DNA of 31,526 nucleotides, from contig CAZOIM010000012.1 in NCBI GenBank assembly GCA_964579855.1, positions 1 to 31,526 of the forward strand. Direction: 5' to 3'. Position 1 is the first letter of the stretch. Each line of letters begins with the position of its first letter. The notes under the pieces were generated by a model that searched no databases, had not been told where the DNA came from, and saw nothing but the letters and a program-made list of their open reading frames with translations. The DNA comes from JADGQA01 sp964579855 (GTDB taxonomy: Bacteria > Bacteroidota > Ignavibacteria > UBA10030). Made by a program: the position numbers and the translations under genes. This document shows positions 15,432-23,483 of this stretch, piece after piece.

Positions 15432-15995
15432 CTAATCCTTCAAAAGAAATCTTTTCTGTTTCCATTCGTCTTCGAGCATCCCGTAAATTATGAGATCAAC
15501 ATAGCGGTCGTAGAGAAACTCCGCATGACGCTGAATCCCTTCTTTAACAAAACCGAGCCTTTCCGGGATCCTGCAACTCTTCATATTGCCGACGGCACAA
15601 CGAATTTGAACCCGGTGAAGATGCCATTCATCAAACGCATGATCGAGGAATGCTTTGCAAGCCTTCGTCACAATGCCTTTACCCTGGTATTCTTCCGCAA
15701 GCCAGTATCCAATTTCGACACTCCTGTTGAGCCAGTCGACTTTGTGAAATCCGATGGTGCCGACGACGGAACTCTTGTACCATATCCCTGCGGCAAAACC
15801 GTCGTTGTTCGAGAACTGTTCAAACGCGGTCCGGATGAAATAGAGAGTATCCTCCGGATTCCGTGAGGTGTCAAGCCACGGCAGCCAGTCTCTCAGGAAC
15901 GACCGGTTGCTTTCAATGACGGCAAAAAGTGGCGACGCGTCGCTTTCGCTAAGTTGACGCAGAATCAGGTCGTCATCGATTGGAATGGTAATCAT
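15432..15995 (-). CDS. RimJ/RimL-type GNAT N-acetyltransferase
   Basis: A 187-residue protein close in length to RimL (about 179). It shows the family pattern: N-terminal LILRQLSESDA, the central VGTIGFHKVD strand pair, and the acetyl-CoA pyrophosphate loop in YWLAEEYQGKGIVTKA (Q-x-K-G at 104-107). It continues with VGNMKSCRIPERLGFVKEG (a variant of the usual N-x-x-S-x-x-x-x-E-x-x-G-F) and a C-terminal RYVDLIIYGML. Such enzymes acetylate N-terminal amines of ribosomal proteins, amino acids or small molecules. The frame extends 12 codons upstream, but that would overlap the CocE gene, so ATG 15995 is preferred. It begins 11 bases after the CocE stop, suggesting one transcript. Confidence 0.9.
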   Translation of the reverse strand: MITIPIDDDLILRQLSESDASPLFAVIESNRSFLRDWLPWLDTSRNPEDTLYFIRTAFEQFSNNDGFAAGIWYKSSVVGTIGFHKVDWLNRSVEIGYWLAEEYQGKGIVTKACKAFLDHAFDEWHLHRVQIRCAVGNMKSCRIPERLGFVKEGIQRHAEFLYDRYVDLIIYGMLEDEWKQKRFLLKD

Positions 15996-16006
15996 AGATG
16001 TGAATA

Positions 16007-17896
16007 TTAGTCCAGCGGCGGAACTTCCCACGTGTTCACAATGAGGTACGAACTCTGTTTTGCAGAATGGTAGACGCGTTGCATCGTCTTTTGGAAATCT
16101 GAATCTTTCGCCCTGTAGATATCCATAAATTTTCCTGGATTGCGATCGATCATCGGAAACCAGGTACTCTGTACTTGCACCATGATTCTGTGTCCTGGGA
16201 GAAATGTATGGAAGGCATCCTGCAAAACAAATTCAATCTGTGTTGGTTTGTTTGGTACAAATGGGACAGGATTTGAAAGGCTCGTGCGGAATTTTCCGCG
16301 AAGAACATCCCCACGAACGAGCATCTGGTAGCCACCCAACGCTGTTCGTGATCCTTGAGGCGATTGAGTCGTGTCGGGGAAGACATCGATTACTTTGACA
16401 ATCCAGTCGCAATCTGTTCCGGATGTCGAACCTACGAGGTTGACGGTGATGGGCCCGGCAATGGCGAGTTCACTGTCGAGTACGGCTGACTGATAGACGA
16501 GCACATCCGGACGCCGAGAAGCAAATCTCTGATCTTCGTCCATGAACGCTGCATTATACCATTGTGTAATTTGCGATGTGTACGGGACCGGCTTTTGTGG
16601 GTCACTGACATACTCGTCATACGCTGATTTTGAATCAATCGGTTTTTCAAACGACAGTTTTCCACCTTCGTGGAAATAGAGAGACTTCTGTACTACATTC
16701 TGGGGTGGCCATCGATTGAGTGGCTTCCATATGTTCCAGCCCGTGAGGAAGACGACCGCCTCCGGCAATTTAGGATTCGGACGGCCATTGAGATAGTGTT
16801 CGAAGAATGGGCCCTCAACGAGATTGGTGAAGAACCTGGTGGAGTTGGACCGGAATTTCAAATCGCCAAGTGAATCGAGTCCGGCACGCGTCCACCAACC
16901 GTGTGCCCAGGGTCCTATCACAAGAGAATTGTGGTTATTCGGATTATCGCGTTCGGCGGTTGCATAACTGTGGAGGGCGCCAAACAAGTTCTCCGTGTCG
17001 AACAAACCGCCAACAACAAGTGTCGCGGGTTTGAGGTTCTTCAAATGCGGGAGTATTGAACGAGCCTGCCAAAACTTGTCCCACGTTCCGTGTTGCATCA
17101 ATGCATTCCACATATCAACGCTGTCGTGGAGGAACCGGGAATTGGCATTTCGGAGTGCTCCAAGCCGAAGAAAGAAATCATATCCGTCAGGCGTGTCGAA
17201 ACGAAAATGGGAAGGATACTGTTTCGTCGGTCCTGTTCGTGGCCAGCCAAAATTCGCGTAGAAGCTGAATGCATGCGATTCAAGGAATGCACCGTTGTGA
17301 TACCAATCATCGCCACCCATCCATTCTGACACCGGTGCCTGCGGTGAAGTGGCCTTGACGGCCGGATGAGCGTCAATCGTTCCCATCCATGCGTAGAACC
17401 CTGGATACGATATTCCTTTAATACCCACGTTGCCATTATTACGGCTGATATGTTTCACCAGCCAATCTACAGTGTCATAAGTGTCTGTAGTCTCATCGAT
17501 CTCTTTGTTTGATTTCTTGTCAGGAATGTACGGTCGCACGTCTTCGAAGGTTCCCTCAGACATGTATCTTCCGCGCACGTCTTGTTTCACGATGATATAT
17601 GCGCGATGGAAGTAGTAGGAATCCTGTTCACCGAAATATGTCGGAAAGTTCTCTTCGCCATACGGTGCACAGCTGTACGGTGTGCGCGTCATGAGAATGG
17701 GATGTAATTTCAGCGTGTCGTCGGGAATGTACACGGCAGTGAAGAGTTTCACGCCATCGCGCATGGAAATCATGTATTCGTGTTTTGTATAGTTCTCCCG
17801 AACATACGTTGAGTCGGCGATTTGCCCTTGCGCAAGTGCAACAAAGGATATGGCCAACAAAAGGAATACAGTGGATAGATTACGCGTAGACGACAT
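16007..17896 (-). CDS. Exported CocE/NonD-family alpha/beta hydrolase (X-Pro dipeptidyl-peptidase-like)
   Basis: A 629-residue protein starting at ATG 17896, chosen because AGGAGA lies seven bases upstream and a Sec signal peptide (about 1-24) follows directly; an earlier in-frame start at 18004 lacks both. The alpha/beta hydrolase core has nucleophile Ser163 in GISYPG, acid Asp300 in GGLFDTEN and base His332 in GPWAHG, with VRGRYMSEG near 108. The C-terminal part from about 430 is the beta jelly-roll typical of the CocE/PepX group (AGPITVNLVGS, LPGHRIMVQVQ). Relatives cleave acyl esters or proline-containing peptides. Substrate is unknown, with export suggesting peptides or esters outside the cytoplasm. 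The GNAT gene follows closely. Confidence 0.92.
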   Translation of the reverse strand: MSSTRNLSTVFLLLAISFVALAQGQIADSTYVRENYTKHEYMISMRDGVKLFTAVYIPDDTLKLHPILMTRTPYSCAPYGEENFPTYFGEQDSYYFHRAYIIVKQDVRGRYMSEGTFEDVRPYIPDKKSNKEIDETTDTYDTVDWLVKHISRNNGNVGIKGISYPGFYAWMGTIDAHPAVKATSPQAPVSEWMGGDDWYHNGAFLESHAFSFYANFGWPRTGPTKQYPSHFRFDTPDGYDFFLRLGALRNANSRFLHDSVDMWNALMQHGTWDKFWQARSILPHLKNLKPATLVVGGLFDTENLFGALHSYATAERDNPNNHNSLVIGPWAHGWWTRAGLDSLGDLKFRSNSTRFFTNLVEGPFFEHYLNGRPNPKLPEAVVFLTGWNIWKPLNRWPPQNVVQKSLYFHEGGKLSFEKPIDSKSAYDEYVSDPQKPVPYTSQITQWYNAAFMDEDQRFASRRPDVLVYQSAVLDSELAIAGPITVNLVGSTSGTDCDWIVKVIDVFPDTTQSPQGSRTALGGYQMLVRGDVLRGKFRTSLSNPVPFVPNKPTQIEFVLQDAFHTFLPGHRIMVQVQSTWFPMIDRNPGKFMDIYRAKDSDFQKTMQRVYHSAKQSSYLIVNTWEVPPLD

Positions 17897-17952
17897 GCAA
17901 TATCTCCTGTGATTAGACAAGATTACAAGTGAGTTGAAGAAGACGCATTTGT

Positions 17953-17980
17953 CGAATCCTATAAGAACGTGTAGGATTCG
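17953..17980. repeat. Perfect 9-bp inverted repeat between thiolase and CocE genes
   Basis: CGAATCCTA and TAGGATTCG pair perfectly around a ten-base loop, and the flanks add imperfect pairing. It lies 39 bases beyond the thiolase stop on the minus strand. No T run follows on either strand, so it is not a classical intrinsic terminator. It may stabilise the mRNA end or mark a regulator site upstream of the CocE gene. Confidence 0.5.
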
Positions 17981-18019
17981 TGAAACGCATCGTTCCGATT
18001 TCATTATATGACGCGAAGC

Positions 18020-19318
18020 TTAGGCAGCGAGTTCCACGATTGTCGAAATGCCCTGCCCCACACCTACACACATGGTGGCAAGACCATACTGCGTATCTCT
18101 CCGTTTCATTTCGTGCACCAGTGTAGTCATGATCCGGGCTCCGCTGCACCCGAGAGGATGACCGAGAGCAATGGCGCCGCCGTTTACGTTTACTATGTCC
18201 AGTTTCGCACCAAGTTCCGAAAGGACGGCCAAGGACTGGACTGCAAATGCCTCATTAAGTTCAATAAGTCCTATATCGCTTATCGCCAGGCCCGCCTTTT
18301 TCAGTGCCATCTGGGTTGCAGGCACGGGGCCAATTCCCATATATCGGGGGTCGACCCCCGCCACGCCAGTTGAGATGATTCTGACAATCGGATGATATCC
18401 TAATTCTTTCGCTTTGTTTTCGGCCATCAGTAAGAGTGCGGCAGCACCGTCGTTAAGGCCTGAAGAGTTGCCCGCGGTGACAGATCCGTTCTTGCGAAAG
18501 GCAGGTTTCAACTTCGCTAGCTTTTCCATGGAAGTGTCGGCCCTCGGGCCTTCATCGACGCTCAGGAACTCAACCGAATCGGTTCCGACAAAACCGTTTG
18601 CTTCCCTTCGGGATGAAGACTTCACAGAGGGAAGTGAGATATTGGCTATTTTGTTTCCATTGTTACGATCAAACGCGATAGAAACAATTTCGTCGGCAAA
18701 TCTGCCTTCTTTATGTGCAGCGATTGCACGCTGGTGACTTCTCAATGCGAACGCATCCTGTGCTTCGCGTCCGATGTTCCACTTTTCGTAGATATTTTCC
18801 GCTGTTTCTCCCATGGATTCAAGCGGAAACAATTTCTCCATTTCGGGATTTGGGAATCGCCATCCCAATGCAGTATCGTATGCCGTAAGACTCCCAAAAA
18901 GGGCTTTGCCACTAACGTTCTTTGGAATGACGTATGGAGCTCTGCTCATCGATTCTACGCCGCCAGCTATTACGACTTCATAATCGCCGGACCAAATAGC
19001 CCGCGCCGATAGATTGATTGCATCAAGGCTTGATCCGCAGAGCCGATTGATTGTAGCAGCAGGGATAGTATGTGGAAGACCGGAGAGGAGGACCGCCATA
19101 CGGCCGACATTTCTGTTGTCTTCACCGGCCTGATTCGCACATCCCCAGAGAACGTCATCAACGAGTCCTGGATCGATCTTCGTCCTTTCGACCAGTTTCC
19201 CGAGAACGTGTGCGCTCAAATCGTCCGGGCGGACATCTTTGAGTACGCCGCCGTATTTTCCTACAGGAGTCCGGAGAGCATCGACGATGACAACATTGCT
19301 GTCTTTACGGCTTCTCAT
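18020..19318 (-). CDS. Acyl-CoA thiolase, PaaJ/PcaF-like (3-oxoacyl-CoA or 3-oxoadipyl-CoA thiolase)
   Basis: A 432-residue thiolase that should split a 3-oxoacyl-CoA with CoA into acetyl-CoA and a shortened acyl-CoA. Active residues are complete: Cys94 in NRLCGSS, Asn355 in ELNEAFA, His387 in ALGHPLG, and Cys417 in CVGVGQG. The segment WGCANQAGEDNRNVGRMA followed by TINRLCGSSLDAI closely matches what I recall of PaaJ and PcaF, the thiolases of phenylacetate and beta-ketoadipate breakdown. General beta-oxidation thiolases share some of it. The gene is last in a long minus-strand series with PaaG-, PaaF- and PaaH-like genes, 23 bases after the MauE gene. No beta-ketoadipate pathway genes are visible. 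Enzyme class is certain, pathway is likely but not proven. Confidence 0.93.
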   Translation of the reverse strand: MRSRKDSNVVIVDALRTPVGKYGGVLKDVRPDDLSAHVLGKLVERTKIDPGLVDDVLWGCANQAGEDNRNVGRMAVLLSGLPHTIPAATINRLCGSSLDAINLSARAIWSGDYEVVIAGGVESMSRAPYVIPKNVSGKALFGSLTAYDTALGWRFPNPEMEKLFPLESMGETAENIYEKWNIGREAQDAFALRSHQRAIAAHKEGRFADEIVSIAFDRNNGNKIANISLPSVKSSSRREANGFVGTDSVEFLSVDEGPRADTSMEKLAKLKPAFRKNGSVTAGNSSGLNDGAAALLLMAENKAKELGYHPIVRIISTGVAGVDPRYMGIGPVPATQMALKKAGLAISDIGLIELNEAFAVQSLAVLSELGAKLDIVNVNGGAIALGHPLGCSGARIMTTLVHEMKRRDTQYGLATMCVGVGQGISTIVELAA

Positions 19319-19341
19319 GTCTTATCGCAATTACTCGTCAA

Positions 19342-19818
19342 TTACTCTGTTGAATGATGCTGTTGACTGGAGATATCATTGAGAGAGAATTTGTCTGATC
19401 TGGAAAACAAAAGAACAAGGCTCACGAGAATCAAGCCAATATTCTCCAAGACCTTCTGCCAGCCAATCCTGTTGACACTGGGATCGAGCGTGAAACACCC
19501 GCACGATATATCGAGTCCACGAATCAGCCCTGTTATCACCGCAAGCGTGAATGCACACAGCATGAGGCAAAGAAGCATTGATGCTCCTCGAGAGTAGAAT
19601 CCAAATAAGATCGCCAGTGCACAGAGTAGTTCAATCCACGGTAACACCGTCGCAACAAGGGTTGCCAGCGATCCTGAAACCAGTTTGTAGTTTGCGATTG
19701 CTTTGGCAAATCCGGACGGATCAGACATTTTGTCGATGCACGCAAAGAGAAACGTCAAACCAAGAAGCAGACGCAACACGAATAGCACATAGTGATTTGA
19801 TATGATTGACCTGATCAT
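19342..19818 (-). CDS. MauE/DoxX-family redox-associated membrane protein
   Basis: A 158-residue protein with four membrane helices (about 12-29, 51-73, 79-98, 124-139). The family signature RGLDISCGCFTLDPS (100-114) includes a Cys-Gly-Cys pair (Cys106, Cys108), followed by IGWQKVLENIGLI. MauE is needed for disulfide formation in methylamine dehydrogenase. Relatives of the MauE/DoxX type are thought to handle thiol-disulfide exchange at the membrane. No methylamine dehydrogenase genes are present, so the partner must be something else. Its start overlaps the rhodanese stop (ATGA at 19815-19818), so the two are translationally coupled. Confidence 0.9.
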   Translation of the reverse strand: MIRSIISNHYVLFVLRLLLGLTFLFACIDKMSDPSGFAKAIANYKLVSGSLATLVATVLPWIELLCALAILFGFYSRGASMLLCLMLCAFTLAVITGLIRGLDISCGCFTLDPSVNRIGWQKVLENIGLILVSLVLLFSRSDKFSLNDISSQQHHSTE

Positions 19819-20294
19819 TGGCCTGATTCAACAGGAAATTTGTTATCGGTCCATTCCCGCCAACCACCGAAGAAAATGCGAGTGTTTCCGAATCCATCCT
19901 CGTACAACTTTGCAGCAAGCTCCACGCTCGAATTACATTCGCTCTCGTCACAGTATACAACAAGCACTTTGTTCTTTGGCAGCGACAAGACATTTTGATT
20001 ATGAGGATCGAATTCGCTAAGAGGTATGTTGATGGCCGCCCGTATGTGCCCTTGGCGGAAATCAAATGTGTGCCGGGCATCCACGAACAGACATCCGCCG
20101 GTGTCGAACAGCATTTTTGCTTCTGCAAGTTTGATCTGCGTAGGTGCGGCGCCCGCCACTCGGTTGGGCATCGCATTCGAGGGCTGTACGGCTGCAAAGA
20201 AGCCTTTGCCGGTGAAAAACGTATACGTAAAGCTGAGCAATACTGCAACGCAAAGGATGACCAAAGATTCGCGCGTTGCCTGCTTGAATATCAT
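19815..20294 (-). CDS. Membrane-anchored rhodanese-domain protein
   Basis: A 159-residue protein. Residues 9-27 form an N-terminal membrane anchor, and residues 52-155 a single rhodanese domain. Family elements seen are LFVDARHTFDFRQGHIRAAINIP and the active loop VVYCDESECNSS with catalytic Cys115 and a second Cys120, then GFGNTRIFFGGWREW. Rhodaneses carry sulfane sulfur on the active cysteine. The loop here is CDESEC rather than the common C-R-x-G-x-R, typical of a branch whose partners are unclear. The N-in anchor suggests the domain faces the periplasm. It overlaps DUF1573 upstream (20291-20294) and MauE downstream by ATGA. Confidence 0.9.
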   Translation of the reverse strand: MIFKQATRESLVILCVAVLLSFTYTFFTGKGFFAAVQPSNAMPNRVAGAAPTQIKLAEAKMLFDTGGCLFVDARHTFDFRQGHIRAAINIPLSEFDPHNQNVLSLPKNKVLVVYCDESECNSSVELAAKLYEDGFGNTRIFFGGWREWTDNKFPVESGQ

Positions 20295-20983
20295 TGACCT
20301 TCTTTCTGACCTATGTAATAGACCTTCAGCTCAACAGAAGGTTGGTTCTTGCTGTCCGTAAGAATATTAAGAGTGCTCGTGTCATAACCCACTTTTCCTG
20401 CCTTGGCAGTCAAAATGACGGTGAGCGTATCGGAAGGACCGACTTTGTTTTGTTCGGATATTGCCGTGATCTGATCAGAAGAACTGGTGATTTTTTTTAT
20501 TGCAAGGGTCTTGCCTGAACTGTTCGTAAAAGTAATCTTCTGCTCTACTGTTTTACCAACGGCAACGTTTCCAAGGTAGATTGATGATGTGTGAAGAGTG
20601 GGCGAAAGTTCTTCTTTCACTAATGCAATCAGCTTCACGGCTACATATTGTGAGAGAGGGTCGTTGGTCTCAATATTGACATATTTTTCGACCGGACCAT
20701 TGTACATTGCTGAATTGAACGAGATCTCCACTTCGTCGCTTTCATTCGGCTGAAGTTCGCCTTTCGGTTGACGAACCGTCGTGCACCCGCACGACGGTTG
20801 AACGTGCAGAATCTTCAGCGTCTGGTTGCCGATGTTTTTCAATGTAAGCCGGCCTGTCTTGATTTGGCCGCTGTACATCGTGCCAAGGTCGATGGACATG
20901 CTCTCGAGAGAAAGTTTGGGCTGGGCATGGATGCCGAATGTGAAAAGAATGAGCGCCATTGAAAAAACGATGAAGTTTCGCAC
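20291..20983 (-). CDS. Exported DUF1573 protein (two Ig-like/ASH-type domains)
   Basis: A 230-residue protein with a Sec signal peptide (1-20, HA-QP). The first domain has the DUF1573 signature: FDLG-like SIDLGTMYSGQ, then LTLKNIGNQTLKILHVQPSCGCTT (residues 47-69, Cys65-Gly-Cys67), then LQPNESDEVEISFN. A second, cysteine-free beta domain covers about 125-225. Function of DUF1573 is unknown; the fold is an immunoglobulin-like beta sandwich. The start is GTG at 20983, supported by AAGGGG six bases upstream. It overlaps the rhodanese gene by ATGA and is probably the first gene of a tightly coupled trio. Confidence 0.9.
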   Translation of the reverse strand: MRNFIVFSMALILFTFGIHAQPKLSLESMSIDLGTMYSGQIKTGRLTLKNIGNQTLKILHVQPSCGCTTVRQPKGELQPNESDEVEISFNSAMYNGPVEKYVNIETNDPLSQYVAVKLIALVKEELSPTLHTSSIYLGNVAVGKTVEQKITFTNSSGKTLAIKKITSSSDQITAISEQNKVGPSDTLTVILTAKAGKVGYDTSTLNILTDSKNQPSVELKVYYIGQKEGQ

Positions 20984-21020
20984 GTTGATCCCCTTAGTTA
21001 ATCTGGATTGAAGTACAGTA

Positions 21021-21701
21021 TTATTGTTTTTGTCTTCCCATCATCATCGAGGAATCGAATTGTTTGTATCCTTCCGGTATCTTGAAGAGAGCTTCATCCA
21101 GTGATTTCTTCTCTACTTTCGTTGCTTCCATTGTTGAGACTTTTGTGTCTCCCTGCTTTGTCGTTGCCCGCAATGGGAATGCCCCCTCATCGCCAATGAG
21201 TTTTTGCCACGCTTCGGCGTTCCTTTTCCCACCACGGCCTGCCATCCTGAGCATCTGGAACGCACCGAGTTCCTTAGTCACCCAAACGTCTGATTGCATA
21301 TCCCCGTCTTTGACGATTATCTCGTGGCATTCGTAGCCGAGTATTTTTTCCGTCTTCCCCGTCTTGGTGATTTGAGGTTTCGCTGCCGTAGAATCTGCCT
21401 GAGGCGGTGTGGGCAGTTCCATATACATTTTCATTTTGTCCATAATCATGATCGATTTGTGCTCTTTGCCATCGATGAGAATGGCTGCTTTCCTCCCTGG
21501 AGACTGTTCCATTTCCACGCGCACATTGTCGCCTTTCATCATATACGTCATCGGCATAGTTCCTTGCTCGGTCGTAATGGAGTACTCGACAACTCCTTCG
21601 AACGATTGTGCGTGTAGTAATGATGGAACTCCTGCGGCGATCAACAGGGTGAATGCTGCCGCAACGGCAAATACGTGGACGTTGTGGGTAGGCTTGTTCA
21701 T
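21021..21701 (-). CDS. Exported DUF4412 protein
   Basis: A 226-residue protein starting at ATG 21701, where CAGGAG lies about eight bases upstream; the frame is open 18 codons further but overlaps the dehydrogenase gene and lacks a ribosome site. A signal peptide covers about 1-31 (LLHA-QS). The mature part fits DUF4412: FEGVVEYSITTEQGTMPMTY, GDNVRVEMEQSPG, ILGYECHEIIVKDGD, DVWVTKELGAF. It ends with a methionine-rich tail (SSMMMGRQKQ). DUF4412 proteins are envelope proteins of unknown function with a LolA/LolB-like look. It lies 35 bases beyond the dehydrogenase stop and 37 bases before the DUF1573 start, so co-transcription is likely. Confidence 0.87.
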   Translation of the reverse strand: MNKPTHNVHVFAVAAAFTLLIAAGVPSLLHAQSFEGVVEYSITTEQGTMPMTYMMKGDNVRVEMEQSPGRKAAILIDGKEHKSIMIMDKMKMYMELPTPPQADSTAAKPQITKTGKTEKILGYECHEIIVKDGDMQSDVWVTKELGAFQMLRMAGRGGKRNAEAWQKLIGDEGAFPLRATTKQGDTKVSTMEATKVEKKSLDEALFKIPEGYKQFDSSMMMGRQKQ

Positions 21702-21736
21702 ATTATTACTCCTGAAATTGTGATTTTGAAAATCGA

Positions 21737-23374
21737 TTATTGGGTTTTCCACCACTCACCTGCTATGGACATCTGCTTCAAAAGCGGAGATACGCGATAC
21801 CGATCTTCATTGAGATCACCTTGAAGCGCGACGAGGACGGCACACACCTGCTTGATCCCGATTTTTTCGGCCCATTCGATTGGTCCGCAAGGATAATTGG
21901 CGCCAAGTTTCATTGCTGAATCAATATCCTTTGGAGTCGCAACGTCGTCAGACACGGCGAAGATCGACTCATTGATGATTTGGCAGAGGATCCTCGGCAG
22001 CACCATCCCGACTCTGTCCTGGACAAGTTCAATTGTTTTTCCCAGCGAATTATAGAATCGCGACACAACGTCAATGGTCTCCGCCGGGGAAAATACCGTG
22101 GGGGCGACTTCAACAAGTGGTCTCTCAATAAAGGTCGGCAGAATTCCAATACCAACCAATCGGTGCTTCTGGACGATCCACGAACTTTGTTCCGTTGCAG
22201 AAACCGTTACCGATGAGCTTAGAATAGGAGCTGTTGCGGGAAGCACTTTGTCGAGTTTTTCAAGATTCTTTCTCTTTAGTACTGGGTTCGTATTCGATAG
22301 TTCGAGACCGATCGCAACGCTGACGGGAATTGTTACAGATGGCTTCACGGTTCCCGATTTGAAAACAGGCTTTACCTTCGGAGGTTCGTTCCAGGCAACC
22401 AGGACGTCGTACCCTTTTGATGCACACAACTCGGCAAATTCCTCCACCATCGGAGACTCGCCNNNNNNNNNNNNNNNNNNNNNNNNNNNNNNNNNNNNNN
22501 NNNNNNNNNNNNNNNNNNNNNNNNNNNNNNNNNNNNNNNNNNNNNNNNNNNNNNNNNNNNNNAGTAAGCCGGAATCTACCATTTGCTTCTGGATTGGATG
22601 AGGTCGATAACGTGGCTCGCCAAAATATTGTTCGAACATCGACTGGCTGACTGAGTAATTTACGTCAATGCCGATCAGATCCATTAATTCAAACGGCCCC
22701 ATTGCAAACCCGCCAATATCCTTGGTTATCTTGTCTATTTGATCAACGGTTGCGACGTTTTCGCCTAGCAACCGGAAAGCTTCTCCATAATAGGGTCTCG
22801 CAATTCTGTTTACGATAAATCCTGGAGTGTCTTTTACTCTCACAGGCGTTTTTCCAATGTGCAGTACAAATTCCATCGCGGCAGCGAGGACGGCATCGCT
22901 GGTTTCTTGCCCGCGGATAACTTCCACGAGCATCATAATATGCGCTGGATTGAAAAAATGGAGTCCGATTACCCTGTCTTGTTTGACTGTCCCGGAAGCA
23001 ATTGAACTGACCGAAAGGGAAGAAGTGTTCGTCGCAAGGACGGTGGCAGGTTTCGAATCTTGCTCCAGGTGCTTGAACAAATCCTTCTTCACCCGAAGAT
23101 CCTCGACGACGGCCTCTATTATAAGGTCGCAACTTCCAAGATCACTGAGACCGGATCTGAGTCGAATTCGTTCCACCGTCTCCGTGAGCTGTTCTGAAGT
23201 CAGCTTACCCTTTTGAACCCCTTTCCTGAGGTCGGCTTTTATTCTTTCAATTCCCTGCCTTAGAAGCGTGTCATTGACATCATACAAGGAGACGTCAATT
23301 TTCGAAATAGCCACCACTTGGGCAATTCCGGATCCCATTGTACCGGCACCAACGATGCCAACATGTTTGAACAT
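21737..23374 (-). CDS. 3-hydroxyacyl-CoA dehydrogenase, PaaH-like, interrupted by an assembly gap
   Basis: The N-terminal 270 residues form a full 3-hydroxyacyl-CoA dehydrogenase: NAD loop GIVGAGTMGSG (6-16), Ser118 in NTSS, catalytic His139 in GLHFFNP, Glu151 and Asn189. The spacings equal those of human HADH. After 100 N the remaining 241 residues contain a second, degenerate Rossmann half and a second helical 3HCDH domain (RVGMVLPRILCQIINE, NYPCGPIEWAEKIG), as in PaaH-type double proteins. The reaction is NAD-dependent oxidation of 3-hydroxyacyl-CoA. Start ATG 23374 precedes the nucleotide-binding strand directly; an earlier start at 23452 adds only unrelated sequence. True length is uncertain because the gap size is probably a placeholder. 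Downstream of the PaaG-like gene by about 110 bases. Confidence 0.9.
   Translation of the reverse strand: MFKHVGIVGAGTMGSGIAQVVAISKIDVSLYDVNDTLLRQGIERIKADLRKGVQKGKLTSEQLTETVERIRLRSGLSDLGSCDLIIEAVVEDLRVKKDLFKHLEQDSKPATVLATNTSSLSVSSIASGTVKQDRVIGLHFFNPAHIMMLVEVIRGQETSDAVLAAAMEFVLHIGKTPVRVKDTPGFIVNRIARPYYGEAFRLLGENVATVDQIDKITKDIGGFAMGPFELMDLIGIDVNYSVSQSMFEQYFGEPRYRPHPIQKQMVDSGLXXXXXXXXXXXXXXXXXXXXXXXXXXXXXXXXXXGESPMVEEFAELCASKGYDVLVAWNEPPKVKPVFKSGTVKPSVTIPVSVAIGLELSNTNPVLKRKNLEKLDKVLPATAPILSSSVTVSATEQSSWIVQKHRLVGIGILPTFIERPLVEVAPTVFSPAETIDVVSRFYNSLGKTIELVQDRVGMVLPRILCQIINESIFAVSDDVATPKDIDSAMKLGANYPCGPIEWAEKIGIKQVCAVLVALQGDLNEDRYRVSPLLKQMSIAGEWWKTQ
22463..22562. other. Assembly gap (100 N)
   Basis: Exactly 100 undefined bases lie inside the 3-hydroxyacyl-CoA dehydrogenase gene. 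A length of 100 is the usual placeholder for a gap of unknown size. The reading frames on both sides happen to agree at this length. Confidence 0.99.
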
Positions 23375-23483
23375 TTCTGTATTTAATGCGGTAGAGGTGA
23401 ATAGTAAAAACCGTTGCGCAACATAGCTAAAATGCGCCGAAAAAACAACCAATGTGAGTTAACAGAGAGAAGGGAGCGGTGTT

